Source: Hofstenia miamia (Eukaryota > Xenacoelomorpha > Acoela). From it: a stretch of DNA of 64,000 bases. The stretch is taken from contig SCFE01000027.1 in the NCBI GenBank assembly GCA_004352715.1, forward strand, positions 2,372,850 to 2,436,849. The letters run 5' to 3'. Of this stretch, positions 20,457 to 32,340 are shown in pieces (positions within the stretch are counted from its first letter, which is position 1; each line of letters opens with the position of its first letter). The notes beneath the pieces are model-generated. The model did no database searches. It was not told the origin of the DNA and worked only from the letters and a program-made list of their open reading frames with translations. The translations under genes were made by a program, and so were the position numbers.

Positions 20457-21301
20457 TTAGTAATTGAAAAATCCCATGATTCTCTGAATATCCTTTTTGT
20501 TGTTTGGTTTCTCTATCTTCCAGATCATCTCTTGGGCATTGTCCTTCATGCAGATCCTCCCTTTTTCTATTGTTCTTCCAAGGAACACTATCTTTTCCTT
20601 GAGGATGTCGCATTTATTTCCGTTAATCCGGAGTCCTGCATTTTCCAAGATCGTCAGTGTTCTTTCCAATTTTTCCAGATGTTCTTGGACTGTGTCGCTT
20701 GTGACTATGATGTCATCTATATAGGCGTCAACTCCCTCTTCCATTTGATGTGTCTTGTTCTTAAGTACCTTTGTTATGTATCTCTGGAATGTTGTGGCAC
20801 ATTGCAGAGTCCAAACGCCATATAAATCTATTCATACAGTCCATATGGAGTTATGAATGTTGTCTTCTCCATGTCCTCCTCCTCCATTTTCACTTGCCAA
20901 TAGGCTTTGCATAGATCTAGTGTCGAGAAATATTTATGTTTGCTGGCTTCGTAGAGCATGTCCTCTATTTACAGTGAAGGGTACAAATCTTTCTTTGTCA
21001 CTTCATTGAGTTTGCGGAAATCAATGCATAGTCAGTACTTGTTTCCCTGCTTTATGAACACAGTAGGTGCTGCGTACAGGCTTTTGCTTGGTCAGATGAT
21101 CTTATTGTCAATTAGTTCTTCTAGTATCTGGTTGTATTCTTCCTTTAGCTGCTCAGGTACTCTTTTGACTGGCAGCTTGATCAGTTTGTCTGTTGTCATT
21201 ACAATTTTATGTTTTTTGCCTACCTCTTGGCCAACACTTATCTCCCTGTAGTTGAATATACGTTTATGCTTCTCTAAGAGTGTTCTTAATTGTGTGATGT
21301 C
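20457..21301 (-). pseudogene. Reverse transcriptase region of pol
   Basis: From the protease side: a LPVKRVP entry motif, then DNKII followed by TGA and PSKSLYAAPTVFIKQG (finger/palm start), LCIDFRKLNEVT, YFSTLDLCKAYWQV with the first catalytic Asp, AFGLCNVP, and YIDDIIVTSD (20712-20723 for YIDD), the catalytic box. The last part (20744-20457) is a clean 95-residue open piece ending MGFFNY. It is broken by TGA at two conserved Arg positions, a TAA before IEDML, a TAG before IYMAFGL, and a one-base insertion after NVP. Clearly dead in this copy. Confidence 0.88.
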
Positions 21302-22213
21302 TCATTCTTCCAGATGTTGATAGTCTTCATCCTTTATCTCTGGTATTCTATGTGTATCTTCCTCTTCTGCTTTCGTCCCAATGCCCTTGAATCGGCTTTT
21401 GGGAGTACTCACGACTTTGATGGTGTTTGTCCACTCACCCTCGAGTTGGCCATGTGGAGTACTATCTGCTTTCCTTTGCAAGTCCTTGAGTTGACCATGC
21501 AAATTACTTGCTCCATCGTCGTCTTCCATTGCCTTCCAGATGAGTCTGATGTTAGTTCTGATGTATTTTCCGTATATTCTTATCTGGGATCTTTTCAGAT
21601 TCACGTTCCGGTTCATAGCGTTGAGTATTGGTACCCTTCCTTTGCCGTTTTTTATTGTACAAATGCTAGACAGCATTGAAAGTTGTTTGGTGTTGATGCC
21701 TTTATTGTCATATATTATTATGTCAGCTGTGATATTTTCTTCTGTTCCGATTGTGTGCATCTTCCATTGATGCGGCTGTAGATGAATGTCTTCTTGCAGT
21801 TGAAACGTGATTGTTTTCTGTTTCTCTTGCTCCTCTTCGATTTCCATTTCCTCTTCTTTTACCTTTATTGTCTTGTTTGCATAGTTAATGACACAACCGT
21901 TTTTTGTCAGAAAATCGTTTCCCAATATGACTTCATATGGTAATGCATTATTGTGTGTGTCCACCACCACCAAAGGTTGTTCAAACATCATGTTCGCGAT
22001 TCTCATTTGTGCAACATCTATCATTCCCTTTGTGTCAATATAATCCCCTGACGCATTAATTAATCTTTTGTTACAATTCTTCATGTCTTCTCGTTGAAAT
22101 CCCAATTTCATAGCGCATTCATCAGTGATTATAGATGTTGCTGCTCCAGTATCAATTGTTGCTTTTGTCATCACTCCATTAATGGCTATTGTTATTGTAT
22201 TCATCATGTCAAG
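21302..22213 (-). pseudogene. Retropepsin-type protease and following linker (intact reading frame)
   Basis: The longest unbroken pol piece here (about 300 residues to a TGA at 21302-21304). KATIDTGAATSIITD carries the aspartic protease active site D-T-G (residues 30-32 of the open frame) followed by the usual Ala-Ala/Thr-Ser. LPYEVILGNDFL is the conserved second structural motif, I-L-G-x-D-F/W-L. The C-terminal half is an acidic linker leading into reverse transcriptase. The upstream side is interrupted at 22214 by an LTR of another family, so the apparent start codon lies in inserted DNA. Confidence 0.85.
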
Positions 22214-22940
22214 TGTGACATAATCCATCAAAACTATCATGTGTGGTCAAGATGAGATGAATGAAACAAAGACTAAAAATATTGATAATGATTATAATGA
22301 TTAAAATGTAAAAACATGATAGGATTGATTATTTCATTTTGTAAACGTTTTGTGCAATTATATTTAAAATTATGCTTGACAGTATTTTGCCAAAATGAAA
22401 GATCGTCAAACAGCGTAGTCAAATTAACACTGACATTGCATAATTGTAGCAGAAATATTAAATGAGGGAAATTCTGTAAACAAGAACAATTAACAGGTAC
22501 TAGTCGAGTATTTAGTTGTTTATTACCAAGTGCTATAAATATATTTGAAGTGATGTAATTAATGATGAGCAAATCTACTTTTGATTTATTTTCTCTTGTC
22601 AAATTATTTATATTCTGATGGAAAGCTAAAACATTTACGAGCTAGGGTAATTGTATGGTGGTTCCCACATCCAGTTAAATGTATGCTGGAGCAGCCTCCT
22701 AATAGCTATTCCACAGCGAGGAGGGCGACAGCTGTAGTTACCTTGTGTGCTCTTAGTTTACGGATAGGTGTAGGAGTTTTTTATCATTATAGCTTTCCTA
22801 CTTGCCATTGCTTGCCTGATATTATTATTGCAGCCAGTAGGCTTTACATGTTAACTCTCTCATTGATGAACTTCAGTTATTTATTACATTCATTACACTA
22901 CATGATGATTGGTGATTTAATAGTGTTTACATTTAGATGG
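22214..22940 (+). repeat. LTR-B insertion in the gag/protease region
   Basis: Begins TGTGACATAATCCATCAAAA right after the protease frame and runs to the single N at 22941. It contains a GCTATAAATATA promoter-like box near 22540. It is homologous to 29215-29559, where the start is TGTAACATAATC. The far end is cut by the contig join, so its CA terminus and target duplication cannot be checked. Confidence 0.65.
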
Positions 22941-22941
22941 N

Positions 22942-23493
22942 AGCATTGTTCTTGATCGTGGCTTGTATATCAATGACCTTCCTGATCATTCTTTCTAGTT
23001 TATTGTCGATGTTGCATTTAATTTTGAATTGTGTTTTGATGCTTTCTGGCATGCCTTTGCAGATATGTGAGAATAAGTCATATTTCAAATAGGTGTTTCC
23101 CCTAGAACTAAGCATTAGGAGTCGCTCCACTTGCTGCATGTAGTTTTGGATATCATCCATTTTCTTCATTTTCGTCATGTTCAAAATAATTCAGTACTGA
23201 TTCTTAAAACTTTCGTTTTCATAATAGTTAATGAAGTCTCCTATTAATAGTTGATAGTCTCTTTTTGTCTCTACATCCAGTAACAAATAATGTTGAGATG
23301 CTGCTCTGGTTAGGTATAGTGGGAGTCTTGCCACTGCTGCTTGTTGGCTCACTTTCCTTTCCGCCATTGTCAATTCGAACATTTGGAGCCACTTGGTGAA
23401 TGTGGGATTGTAACTGTCTAGTTTCCCATTGAATTTGGGTAGTGTCGCTTTGCATGGAATTGTGTTGTTGGCTGTTAATTGTGGTAGAATCAA
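22942..23493 (-). pseudogene. gag capsid-like region
   Basis: 23493-23191 encodes ATLPKFNGKLDSYNPTFTKW and AVARLPLYLTRAASQHYLLL. A frameshifted continuation from 23184 reads VERLLMLSSRGNTYLKYDLF and SHICKGMPESIKTQFKI. The F-x-G-x-x-x-x-x-x-x-W ... L-x-L-x-x-x-A motif order is that of the retrotransposon gag capsid domain. No CCHC zinc knuckle is visible before the contig end at 22941. The same text appears in the gag at 35.5-35.9 kb. Confidence 0.8.
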
Positions 23494-24600
23494 ATTCTCA
23501 TATTTCGGTTTTCAATGATTGGTTCATATGTCCTCCTCCTGCAGTTGTGTAGTCACTGCTTTCTTAATTTCATTTATTATTTTTTGTTNNNNNNNNNNNN
23601 NNNNNNNNNNNNNNNNNNNNNNNNNNNNNNNNNNNNNNNNNNNNNNNNNNNNNNNNNNNNNNNNNNNNNNNNNNNNNTCCTATGATTGGTTTGCATGTCT
23701 TCCTCCTGCAGTTGTGTGGTCACTACTTTCTTAATTTCATTTATTATTTTTTGTTTTTCATCCTCAGAGTCTTTGTCTGATTCTTCAAATACTACTTCCT
23801 TTCAGCTCAACCTGTATGGTGCCAGTAGTTCACTGTTTTTCTAGTTTGGAATTCAATTTCGTGAGATCGCATATCGTTTCTGCTCTCCTCCTCTATTAGG
23901 CGTAACAATCTTAATTTATCTTTGAGTTGTTCTAACTCTCCTGCTTGTAAATCATTGTCTTCAATTAGCTGTCTATTTGTTCATTCTAGTTCCTGGTTTC
24001 TTTGTTGCCATTGCTGGTTTTCTTCTAGAAACCTTTTGTTAGACTCTGATAATTGGTAAGTCAAGGTTTTTATTTCGTTTTGGAATAACTGATTTTGTTC
24101 TTCTAATCGCATTTCCATGTTTACTCTGATTTTGCTCAATATTGATTCGTTTTGGCATTCCATTTCTTTGACCTTCTCGGTCAATTGTTCTACTTGCTGC
24201 CTTAAAGTTTCCTCATTCTCTTGACTCTTTCTTAACAACACCATTATATCTAGTGGATTTGTATCTGTGGGGTTTGTCTCTGGGGGTGAACTAAAAGATT
24301 GTAGTTCTGTATCTGTGGCGTCTGTTGCTGAATTTTCACCAAAATACGGCGATGATCAAATGGTCCTGGGGGTTACTGCTTTCATTGCAGTTTTCTTTGT
24401 GCTTCCTTTTCTGGTTTTTGTCATTTTTCTTCTGGTTTGTAGTGGCTTTCTCATCTCCAGAGTGCAATTCCAGGATCTCTGTTGAGTGCATTGTTAGGTT
24501 TGGGGTATCTCTTTGCCTCTCATTAGCAGTTAGTTTGTGTAAACAGTTCATTGCTTTCATACTTTCACTCGTAGCGTGTGATGTTGCTTTGCAGTTGGTT
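23494..24600 (-). pseudogene. gag N-terminal region, coiled coil
   Basis: 24244-23981 encodes an uninterrupted 87-residue coiled coil (for example LRQQVEQLTEKVKEMECQNE and NQQWQQRNQELE), preceded by a Ser/Thr/Asp/Pro-rich stretch and a basic stretch (24560-24336, with KKNDKNQKRKHKENC) that runs in another frame after a frameshift near 24340. An 89-N gap at 23589-23677 has the same 78 bases on both sides. Long N-terminal coiled coils are present in all gag copies in this window. Confidence 0.7.
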
Positions 24601-24956
24601 TAATTGAAGATAGCTTATGTGTACCCTACATTAGCTTGGTGCTTACTCAAGGCATGACACAACTTGACTTAATCTCTATTGTGTGAAAGTGTTATATCTA
24701 CTTGCAACCAGAAACTGTCACTAGTTGTTCATTCAATTTTATATGTGGCTATTACCGAAATATATTGGCTTTATTAAATAAATATTGAACAACTCCCTAA
24801 CTTACATTTACAATTACTACATGTAAAGTCATTATTGGTCAATTATTGGTCATTAATTTGGATCTAGAAATATATTAAGATAATCCCTAAGGTTTGGTTA
24901 TCCAACCATTTGTTGAGAGTTAATTATCTAATACATGTAGTTGGAAAAGCTAGTCA
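24601..24956 (-). repeat. LTR-A, inner part (remnant of the 5' LTR)
   Basis: Matches the middle of the complete LTR at 38439-39502. The LTR 3' end, primer binding site and leader are missing, so gag runs directly into the LTR middle. It ends at the single N at 24957. Confidence 0.75.
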
Positions 24957-24957
24957 N

Positions 24958-25166
24958 GATATGAAAGCAATTCAAGGCTGACGTCATCCCCACAGGAACC
25001 ACAACTGGTCAAGTGCTGATGGGAGTAACTGCAAACCAATTCAAGGGTGAAGCAGTAGAAACCATCAGCACAGATTTACAGTCCACAGACTGTGAACCAA
25101 GCACCAGCAAACTACCATTACAGATGAAACAGCTACATGCCTCTTCAGAAACTACCTCAGAGAGAA
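24958..25166 (+). pseudogene. ORF3 5' end fragment (duplicate of 27219-27427)
   Basis: Identical, as far as I can read, to the start of ORF3 copy 3, with the ATG at 25013 and frame MLMGVTANQFKGEAVETIST. It ends in a 21-N gap (25167-25187). Most likely a contig-end overlap that was not merged. Confidence 0.7.
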
Positions 25167-25187
25167 NNNNNNNNNNNNNNNNNNNNN

Positions 25188-25339
25188 CAGCTACACACTC
25201 AGCTACACAGAGAGAATTAGGAATCGAACAGAGTTAATCACAGAATATCCCGTAAAAAGTAATGTAATACGTAATAAGTTACGTGAAATTCAGATTGGCA
25301 AGATTCTACACGACGACCATGACAGGGGCCTGAAATGTG
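25188..25339. other. Short unique segment with a primer-site-like word
   Basis: Contains GATTCTACACGACGACCATG and then ACAGGGG at about 25303-25328, resembling the LTR end plus primer site seen at 47361-47383 but with a changed TGG. No gene. Confidence 0.3.
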
Positions 25340-26222
25340 ATGCTTGAGTGCCACTTCTCAGGCCAATTTCCATAGCTTACATGTTACCTACATTAGCTCA
25401 GTGCTTACTCAAGACGTTTCACAATACGACTTAAACTCTATTTTGAGAAAGTGTTGTATCTATTCACACCCTGAATTGTTACTAGTTGTTTGTTAAATAT
25501 TTTTGTTAAATATTACATGAAGCCATTACCAAATTTTATTGGCTTTTTTGAAAATATCTAGTTTAACCACCTTCTAACCTACATTAATAGTTTACTACAT
25601 GTATGGTCACTTTATTGGTCGATTATTGGTCATTAATTTGGATCTAAAACAACATTAATATAATTACTAGAGTTTGGTTCATCCAACGTTTGTTGGCAAT
25701 TAATTATTTAATACATGTAGAAATGGTTAATTGAGAGGAAAACCCCTATACCTAACCTAAGTGCACTTTCATGATCTGGCACAGATACCCTTGAATCGTT
25801 CCCTGTGATGGATCCAGACCACTACTAAACACTGCTCAATTAGCTCAACATTGTATTAAATATTCAAACTGTTAATAAGATGAAAATAAGAAGAATTCTA
25901 AGTAAAATTCTTTATCAATTCTTACAATAGTTTTAATTGTATTTATAGTAATTTGAAGAGAAGTACCTGTTGATTCAAATTTAAACGTCTGCCAAGATGG
26001 CGGCTAAAAATAACATAAGTGACAATTTGTTGAAAATGTTTTTATTTACAGATACAATTATCTCTTTTTTGGCACATGTTATTTTCTTGGTTGCAATATA
26101 CAAATCAAACTGAAATAATCACACTTGATTTAATCATAATATTTTTTAATCACTTTCTTTTCGATCTTAATATCTTCTGCAACGTTTTCAGCTTATTTCT
26201 GTTTTATTTGGATGATGCTACA
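25340..26222 (-). repeat. LTR-A, nearly complete, minus strand
   Basis: Right end is GATGATGCTACA at 26222 (LTR start on the minus strand); TATA box at 25939-25948. The outer 3' end, with the usual TGTAACATCC, is absent. Confidence 0.8.
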
Positions 26223-26525
26223 GGATATGCTGACTCAGAAAAATGAGTTTCTTGAAGATAGAATTTGATTAGTAATACTAGAGGAAGAACAAAAACAGGA
26301 GGAAATACTGAGGCAATGGAAGATACTGCATAATATTTTACAGCAATCATCAATCAAGTAACTCATAAAGAACTGGAAGCCCAGCTAGAAGGGGTATGTA
26401 AAATAATGCCCAAATATAATTATGACCAGTTGCAGATAGAGGAGGAAGAGGCAAAGAACATAATCAAAATAAAGACAAAGGATGGACAAACAAGAAAAAT
26501 AGGAGAAAGTGATGTAAAATGCTAC
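26223..26525 (+). pseudogene. Retroelement gag-like fragment
   Basis: Glu/Lys/Gln-rich coding debris between two LTRs of opposite orientation. It includes KELEAQLEGVCKIMPKYNY and KIKTKDGQTRKIGESDVKC, with stops earlier. Composition resembles the gag of neighbouring elements; no specific domain seen. Confidence 0.4.
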
Positions 26526-27160
26526 TGTAGCATCATCCAAATTAACTAAGCTGCTAATGTTGATTGAAAAGAAGAATAAGATTGAAAACAATTATGATTA
26601 AAAAACATTGTAAAAATATATGATCAGTTTAGATTAGTTTGTGTTATGCAACCAAGTAAGAACAAGTGTATCTGTTGATAATAATACTTTTGTTGAAACT
26701 GAGGGGGCAACATCATTTCTATTATTTTTAGCCACCATCTTGGCAGATGAACAGTTTAAATTTTAAATCAACAGGTACTCTTTGAACATACTATAAATAG
26801 ATTAATTTTATTGTAAGCAATTGATAAAGAAATTCATTTAGAATTCTTATATTGTTTCTTTGATATGGTTTGGATATTTAAGAAAATGTCAAGCTAAACA
26901 AGTTGTGTTTAGTAGTGGTTTGATCCATCAAAAGATTGATTCTAGGGTCTTTGTGCCAGATCATGAAAGTGCACTTATGTTAGGTATGGGGGTTTTATTC
27001 TCATTTAGTTGACTATTGATCATTACTACATGTATTAAAAATAATAGATTTGAAATACAGTTGGATAGCTGAAACCTAGGAATTATATCTTTATTATTTT
27101 AGATTCAAATTATTGACTATAATTTGACCAATAATGAGACCATGCATGTAGTAACTATTG
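26526..27160 (+). repeat. LTR-A, plus strand, 5' part
   Basis: Begins TGTAGCATCATCCAAATTAA. Diverged from the 13 kb copies. It stops about 400 bases before the expected LTR end and is followed directly by the start of ORF3. Confidence 0.8.
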
Positions 27161-28705
27161 AATGGTGGTGAGACACTTAGAGTTCCAGGGGAAGGTGTAA
27201 GTGGTGGAAGAACCATGGAGATATGAAAGCAATTCAAGGCTGACGTCATCCCCACAGGAACCACAACTGGTCAAGTGCTGATGGGAGTAACTGCAAACCA
27301 ATTCAAGGGTGAAGCAGTAGAAACCATCAGCACAGATTTACAGTCCACAGACTGTGAACCAAGCACCAGCAAACTACCATTACAGATGAAACAGCTACAT
27401 GCCTCTTCAGAAACTACCTCAGAGAGAACAATACAATCTAAGGAGAGAGAAAAAAGAATGTCTAAGATTGATGGAGAAACATTGCATCCCTATTTCATTG
27501 GAATGACAAAGATGCATTATAATGCTTTTGAAAAATTGTCACCAGAACAAAAGCACACATCTGAAGAATCACAAAAACTGAGGAGATGCAGATAATAGGC
27601 CAAAAGTAAACATAATAATAAGCTACCCACAAGATATGAATGAAACATTGGAGAGGCCTTACATGTGTAGTATGGTGCACATAATATTTGATGAAGAATT
27701 CCCTCTAGAAACAATGCAAGCCATAATGGCCTATAAAAATCAGATAGTAAAAATTTCAGAGATAAATATGGATCAAGATAATCTGACAATCATACATGTG
27801 CTGAAGGAGAAGAAATATAACAAAAACCTCTAGAAACAGGTAGACCAAACATTAAAATGGCAAAGGTACAGAAGGTTAGAGTGGTAATCATCATGAGATC
27901 AATGATCAATGACATTCCCAAACATTTATTAGATGTGTTCATGCAAACAGAAAACATATTCCCATGGAAGAAAACACCAACAGATACACTAACATCAGAA
28001 CTAATTAGATTTGATCTACAGATAGATTACTGGGTGCAGATCTACAGAATAATGGTAGACCCATGCTATGATCAATCTATACAAACAGACAAAAACAATA
28101 GAATTAATGATGGAGTAAGAAGGTGTCAAAAAAGATAAAACACTATTTATTAAATGTAGCCTAACACAGAGCCAGGAACATCTTCAACAAATCCAGAAGA
28201 TCTGGGAAAATATGAAACTACAGAAAAAAAACAAAGGAAAACTGGCCAGAAATAAGAATAGAAGCACCATCAAGAAAATTCCACAAATTGATAGAAGTGG
28301 CACTCACAGAAGTAAGTTGAGCATATGAGCTAAACACAAAGAAGGATTTCCAGCATCTAATATTTGAAGAGAAAAATGCACCAGAGATTTGGTATAGAAC
28401 AACAGCATGGACACTGGCAATATTCACAACCAAAGATAAAGACATAAGACTACCAATTTTGCGACATGTGAGAAATAAACTGGTGAAAGCAAAGAAATTT
28501 GAGATAGTGCTAGCCCCAATCAACATGCAAGTGAAGAACTGGCTCCTCAAAGGCCATATTGAAAAAATGGAGTCATCCAAAAAGGCAGGGAAACCAATGC
28601 AGACAATGGAAAAGATAATTAGTCACATCATAATGAATAAGAATCTGATGGGAAAATGTCTATAGTTGACATGGCAAACAAGATGGGGATCTGCCCAAAT
28701 GAAAT
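27161..28705 (+). pseudogene. LTR element ORF3, N-terminal half (copy 3)
   Basis: Best evidence for the ORF3 start: an upstream stop (GAG ATA TGA) is followed by an open frame with the first ATG at 27275. It reads MLMGVTANQFKGEAVETIST and then EREKRMSKIDGETLHPYF, the sequence shared with copies 2 and 4. Further homologous text continues in three frames: SYPQDMNETLERPYM (27636-27833), MAKVQKVRVVIIM to QIDYWVQIYRIMVDPC (27857-28090), and NWLLKGHIEKMESS (to about 28665). It is about 70 percent identical to copy 2 by eye. Numerous frameshifts and stops, including TGA at 28318-28320 where copy 2 has CGA. The copy breaks off at 28706 into an LTR. Confidence 0.75.
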
Positions 28706-29214
28706 TCCTTTAGAATTCTTATATTGTTTCTTTGATATGGTTTGGATATTTAATAAAATGTCAAGCTAAGCAAGTTTTTTTTAGTAGTGGTTTGATCCAT
28801 CACAAGATTGATTCTAGGGTCTTTGTGCCAGATCATGAAAGTGCACTTATGTTAGGCATAGGGGTTTTATTCTTGTTTAGTTGACTATTGATCATTACTA
28901 CATGTATTAAAAATAATAGATTTGAAATACAGTTGGATAGCTGAAACCTAGGAATTATATCTTTATTATTTTAGATTCAAATTATTGACTATAATGTGAC
29001 CAATAATGAGACCATGCATGTAGTAATTATTAAATGTAAGTTAGGAAGCTGCTAAGTATTAAACTAATTATTAAAGTCAATATATTTTAGTAATGGCTAC
29101 ATGTAATATTAATAATGCAGCTATTGACAAGTCAGGTTGTTTTAACATGAAACACTTTTACAAAAAGAGAGACTAAGTTGAATTGTGTCTTGTATTGAGT
29201 ATACACTGAGCTAG
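28706..29214 (+). repeat. LTR-A, plus strand, inner and 3' part
   Basis: Starts in the R-like region (TTTAGAATTCTTATATTG) and continues to near the LTR 3' third, where another LTR family begins. It very closely matches 26838-27160, so the two flank ORF3 copy 3 as a pair. Confidence 0.8.
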
Positions 29215-29559
29215 TGTAACATAATCTATCAAGACTATCATGATTGGTCAAGATGAGAGAAAAAGATGACGGAAACAAAGACTAAAATTATTATTGATTA
29301 TAATGATTAAAATGTAAATCATGATAGGATTGATTATTTTCACTTTGTAAATGTTTTGTGCAATATTATATTTAAAATTATACTCAACGGTATTTGACAA
29401 AACAAAAGATGGTCAAACAGCATAGCTCAATTAATGCTGACGTTGCGTAAAATTAGCAGAAATATTAAAGCGAGGGAAAAACTGTCAACAAGAAAGATTA
29501 ACAGGTACTTGTCGAGTATTTAGTTGTTTAACAATAAGTGCTATAAATATATCGAAAAC
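29215..29559 (+). repeat. LTR-B, 5' part
   Basis: Begins TGTAACATAATCTATCAAGA and parallels 22214-22550, including the CTATAAATATA box at 29540-29550. Cut by the N gap. Confidence 0.7.
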
Positions 29560-30191
29560 NNNNNNNNNNNNNNNNNNNNNNNNNNNNNNNNNNNNNNNNN
29601 NNNNNNNNNNNNNNNNNNNNNNNNNNNNNNNNNNNNNNNNNNNNNNNNNNNNNNNNNNNNNNNNNNNNNNNNNNNNNNNNNNNNNNNNNNNNNNNNNNNN
29701 NNNNNNNNNNNNNNNNNNNNNNNNNNNNNNNNNNNNNNNNNNNNNNNNNNNNNNNNNNNNNNNNNNNNNNNNNNNNNNNNNNNNNNNNNNNNNNNNNNNN
29801 NNNNNNNNNNNNNNNNNNNNNNNNNNNNNNNNNNNNNNNNNNNNNNNNNNNNNNNNNNNNNNNNNNNNNNNNNNNNNNNNNNNNNNNNNNNNNNNNNNNN
29901 NNNNNNNNNNNNNNNNNNNNNNNNNNNNNNNNNNNNNNNNNNNNNNNNNNNNNNNNNNNNNNNNNNNNNNNNNNNNNNNNNNNNNNNNNNNNNNNNNNNN
30001 NNNNNNNNNNNNNNNNNNNNNNNNNNNNNNNNNNNNNNNNNNNNNNNNNNNNNNNNNNNNNNNNNNNNNNNNNNNNNNNNNNNNNNNNNNNNNNNNNNNN
30101 NNNNNNNNNNNNNNNNNNNNNNNNNNNNNNNNNNNNNNNNNNNNNNNNNNNNNNNNNNNNNNNNNNNNNNNNNNNNNNNNNNNNNNNNNNN
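29560..30191. other. Assembly gap of 632 N
   Basis: Unknown sequence. Adjacent frames that appear open do so only because of the Ns. Confidence 0.99.
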
Positions 30192-30650
30192 TATTACATG
30201 TAGGGCCTCATAACAAGCTATCACAGCAGCAAGGTTGCGACAATTTGTTTATTGTATTAGTTCGTAATAACAAAAACAATCAATGCACTAAATTCTTAAG
30301 TAGTTGTCACTTCCATTACACTGAGTTCGCTATCCACAGCACCATTCCAGTATTGTTCTCCAGATCACAGTGGCAGTTACATTGGTAGTATGCGGCTAGC
30401 AGATTGTTCCTGGATATGCACGTCTACTTCTAAGTGTTGATCCTGTCTTCCAACATCTCTGCTTTATCTAAATAAGCTGAGTGAATTAAGTAGCTACAAA
30501 GGCTCTTACATATTAAATTAGTTTAATACACTACGCACTTATCATAAAGGAGAGAAATCGGAAAAGTGTCAACTCCACTTTGTGTCTTAATCTAAGAAAA
30601 GTAATAGTTTTCTCTAAATAATGCCATCACAGCGAGTTGGCATGATTCTA
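30192..30650. other. Non-coding, probably an old LTR-like repeat
   Basis: No coding frame. AATCAATGCACTAAATTCTT near 30277 is the reverse of a word in the LTR-like region at 37.25 kb, suggesting a shared old repeat family. Confidence 0.35.
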
Positions 30651-30966
30651 CACTAGGATAGGGTACACATAAGTTATATTGATGAGCTGAGAGGTGGAAC
30701 TCAATCAAGTGGATCATTGATGAACAAGTGAAACTGGATGTGGAGATCAGCTTTGTGTGGATGCCCACTATCAATCATTGGGCAGAGATGCTGTGTGGCT
30801 TTGTCACCCAAATAGTAAACAGTTAAATCTTGGTAGATTAAGTTAACAGAAATACATAAAACCTAAACCAGTGTTAAGCTAGTAAATCTCTACCCACAAA
30901 TGTACAACCAATGTTATAAAGTAACAAAGGACAAACAGTGATAATGCCTGGTAGAGGATGTTACAC
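30651..30966 (+). repeat. LTR-A, 3' third
   Basis: Runs from CTAGGATAGGGTACACATAA to GCCTGGTAGAGGATGTTACA, the canonical LTR-A end. Not followed by a primer site but by decayed pol-linker sequence, so this is an old insertion or rearranged copy. Confidence 0.8.
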
Positions 30967-31601
30967 CACAATTGTGGACAAAAAGGCCAACAAAGACCTT
31001 AATACAAAAAACAAATTATTATCATAGAAAACAGAAATGCTTACTACAAAGATGAAGACATAATAAATTCTGAGGACAAAATACTGTCAGAGGAGTAGGA
31101 TGAAACAATGAAAGACTCAGAAAACTAGGAGTGCCATCTCAGGAAAACTGTGCACCTGTAATGACACTAATGAATCTATGTAATTTCAACACAATCACAG
31201 TTGTGATTAATGGAATTATGATGAAAGCTACTATCAACACAGGTTTAGCAAAATCCATTATAACATACAAATGTGTGAGCAAATTTGGATTCCAAATAAA
31301 TGAACTTGAAAAATCACAAAACAGACTAATTAATGCATCAGGAGATTATATTGACACAAAAGGGATATTAAACAATTGAAAATAAGGATAGACAATGATA
31401 CATTTGAACAATCATTAATTGTGGTAGACACACACAAAACATGTTACCATATGAAATGATACTGGGAGACAACTTTTTAACAATAAACAAATGCATCATA
31501 AATTGCAGGAATAGAATGATGAGAGTTCAAAAAGAGGAAATTGAAATAGAAGAGGAGGAAGAAGGAAGAAACATGGTATTTGAATTGACAGAAGACATTA
31601 A
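30967..31601 (+). pseudogene. Protease fragment of a diverged pol
   Basis: 31131-31379 reads ITVVINGIMMKATINTGLAK with N-T-G at the place of the catalytic D-T-G, then NRLINASGDYIDTKG. After a frameshift, 31441-31601 reads LPYEMILGDNFLTINKCIIN and an acidic linker (EEIEIEEEEEG). It corresponds to the protease at 21.3-22.2 kb. It is interrupted at 31602 by an LTR; the remainder of the linker is found at 49082 and below on the minus strand. Confidence 0.8.
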
Positions 31602-32340
31602 TGTAACATCCTCTACCAGGCTTTGTCATCTGATTTCTTTATTATACTGTTAAAATTAGAATGATACATTAGTGGGTAGGGATGAACTATTCTTATACTA
31701 CTTGACTTCTACATTATTAATTCCATTAACTGTAATTAATATATTTTATAATGAACACTATTTAGGAGACAATGCTTCACAGCATCAATTCCAGTTGTTG
31801 GTAATTGGGCATCCACCTGAGGCTGATATCCATATCCAGTAACAACCACTCCTCTACATTCCAAGTGAATGAGTTCCACCTCTCAGCTCAGCAACATGAC
31901 TTATGTGTACTCTATCCTAGCTAGGTGCTTATTCAAGACTTGACACAACTTGACTTAGTCTCAATTTGTAAAGTGTACTATATACTTGCAACCTGAATTG
32001 TTACTAGCTGCTTAATTAATATTGTATTTAGGCATATAATATATTGGCATTAGTTAATCAATTAAATATCTAGCAGCTTCCTACCCTACATGCAATAATC
32101 ACTACTTGCTTGGTCACATTATCAGTAACATTATAGTCAATAATTTGGATCTAAAATAATATTGATATAAATTTCTATGTTTGGCTTGCCAGCCTTATTC
32201 CAAAGTACATTAATACATGTAAGAAAACAATTGATAGTTAGCTAAACAGCTAAAAACTCCTAACAGTAGTACTAGCATAAATGCAGTTTTGTGGCATAGC
32301 ACAAGGAACCTATAATCATTCCCTTGATGGGATCCTCATC
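31602..32340 (-). repeat. LTR-A, 3' two thirds; one half of a split solo LTR
   Basis: Left end TGTAACATCCTCTACCAGGC at 31602, preceded by TTAA (31598-31601). It is broken at 32340 after GATCCTCATC by the inverted-repeat element. The missing 5' part (410 bases) is at 49083-49492; the two add up to about 1.14 kb, the size of the complete LTR at 42147-43288. Confidence 0.85.

Noticed and set aside
15051-22240. Alternative genetic code or programmed TGA readthrough in pol and ORF3
   Set aside because: Several TGA codons are shared between copies at the same sites, but direct comparisons show CGA at those sites in at least one copy, and TAA, TAG and frameshifts also occur. CpG decay of dead copies is the simpler reading.
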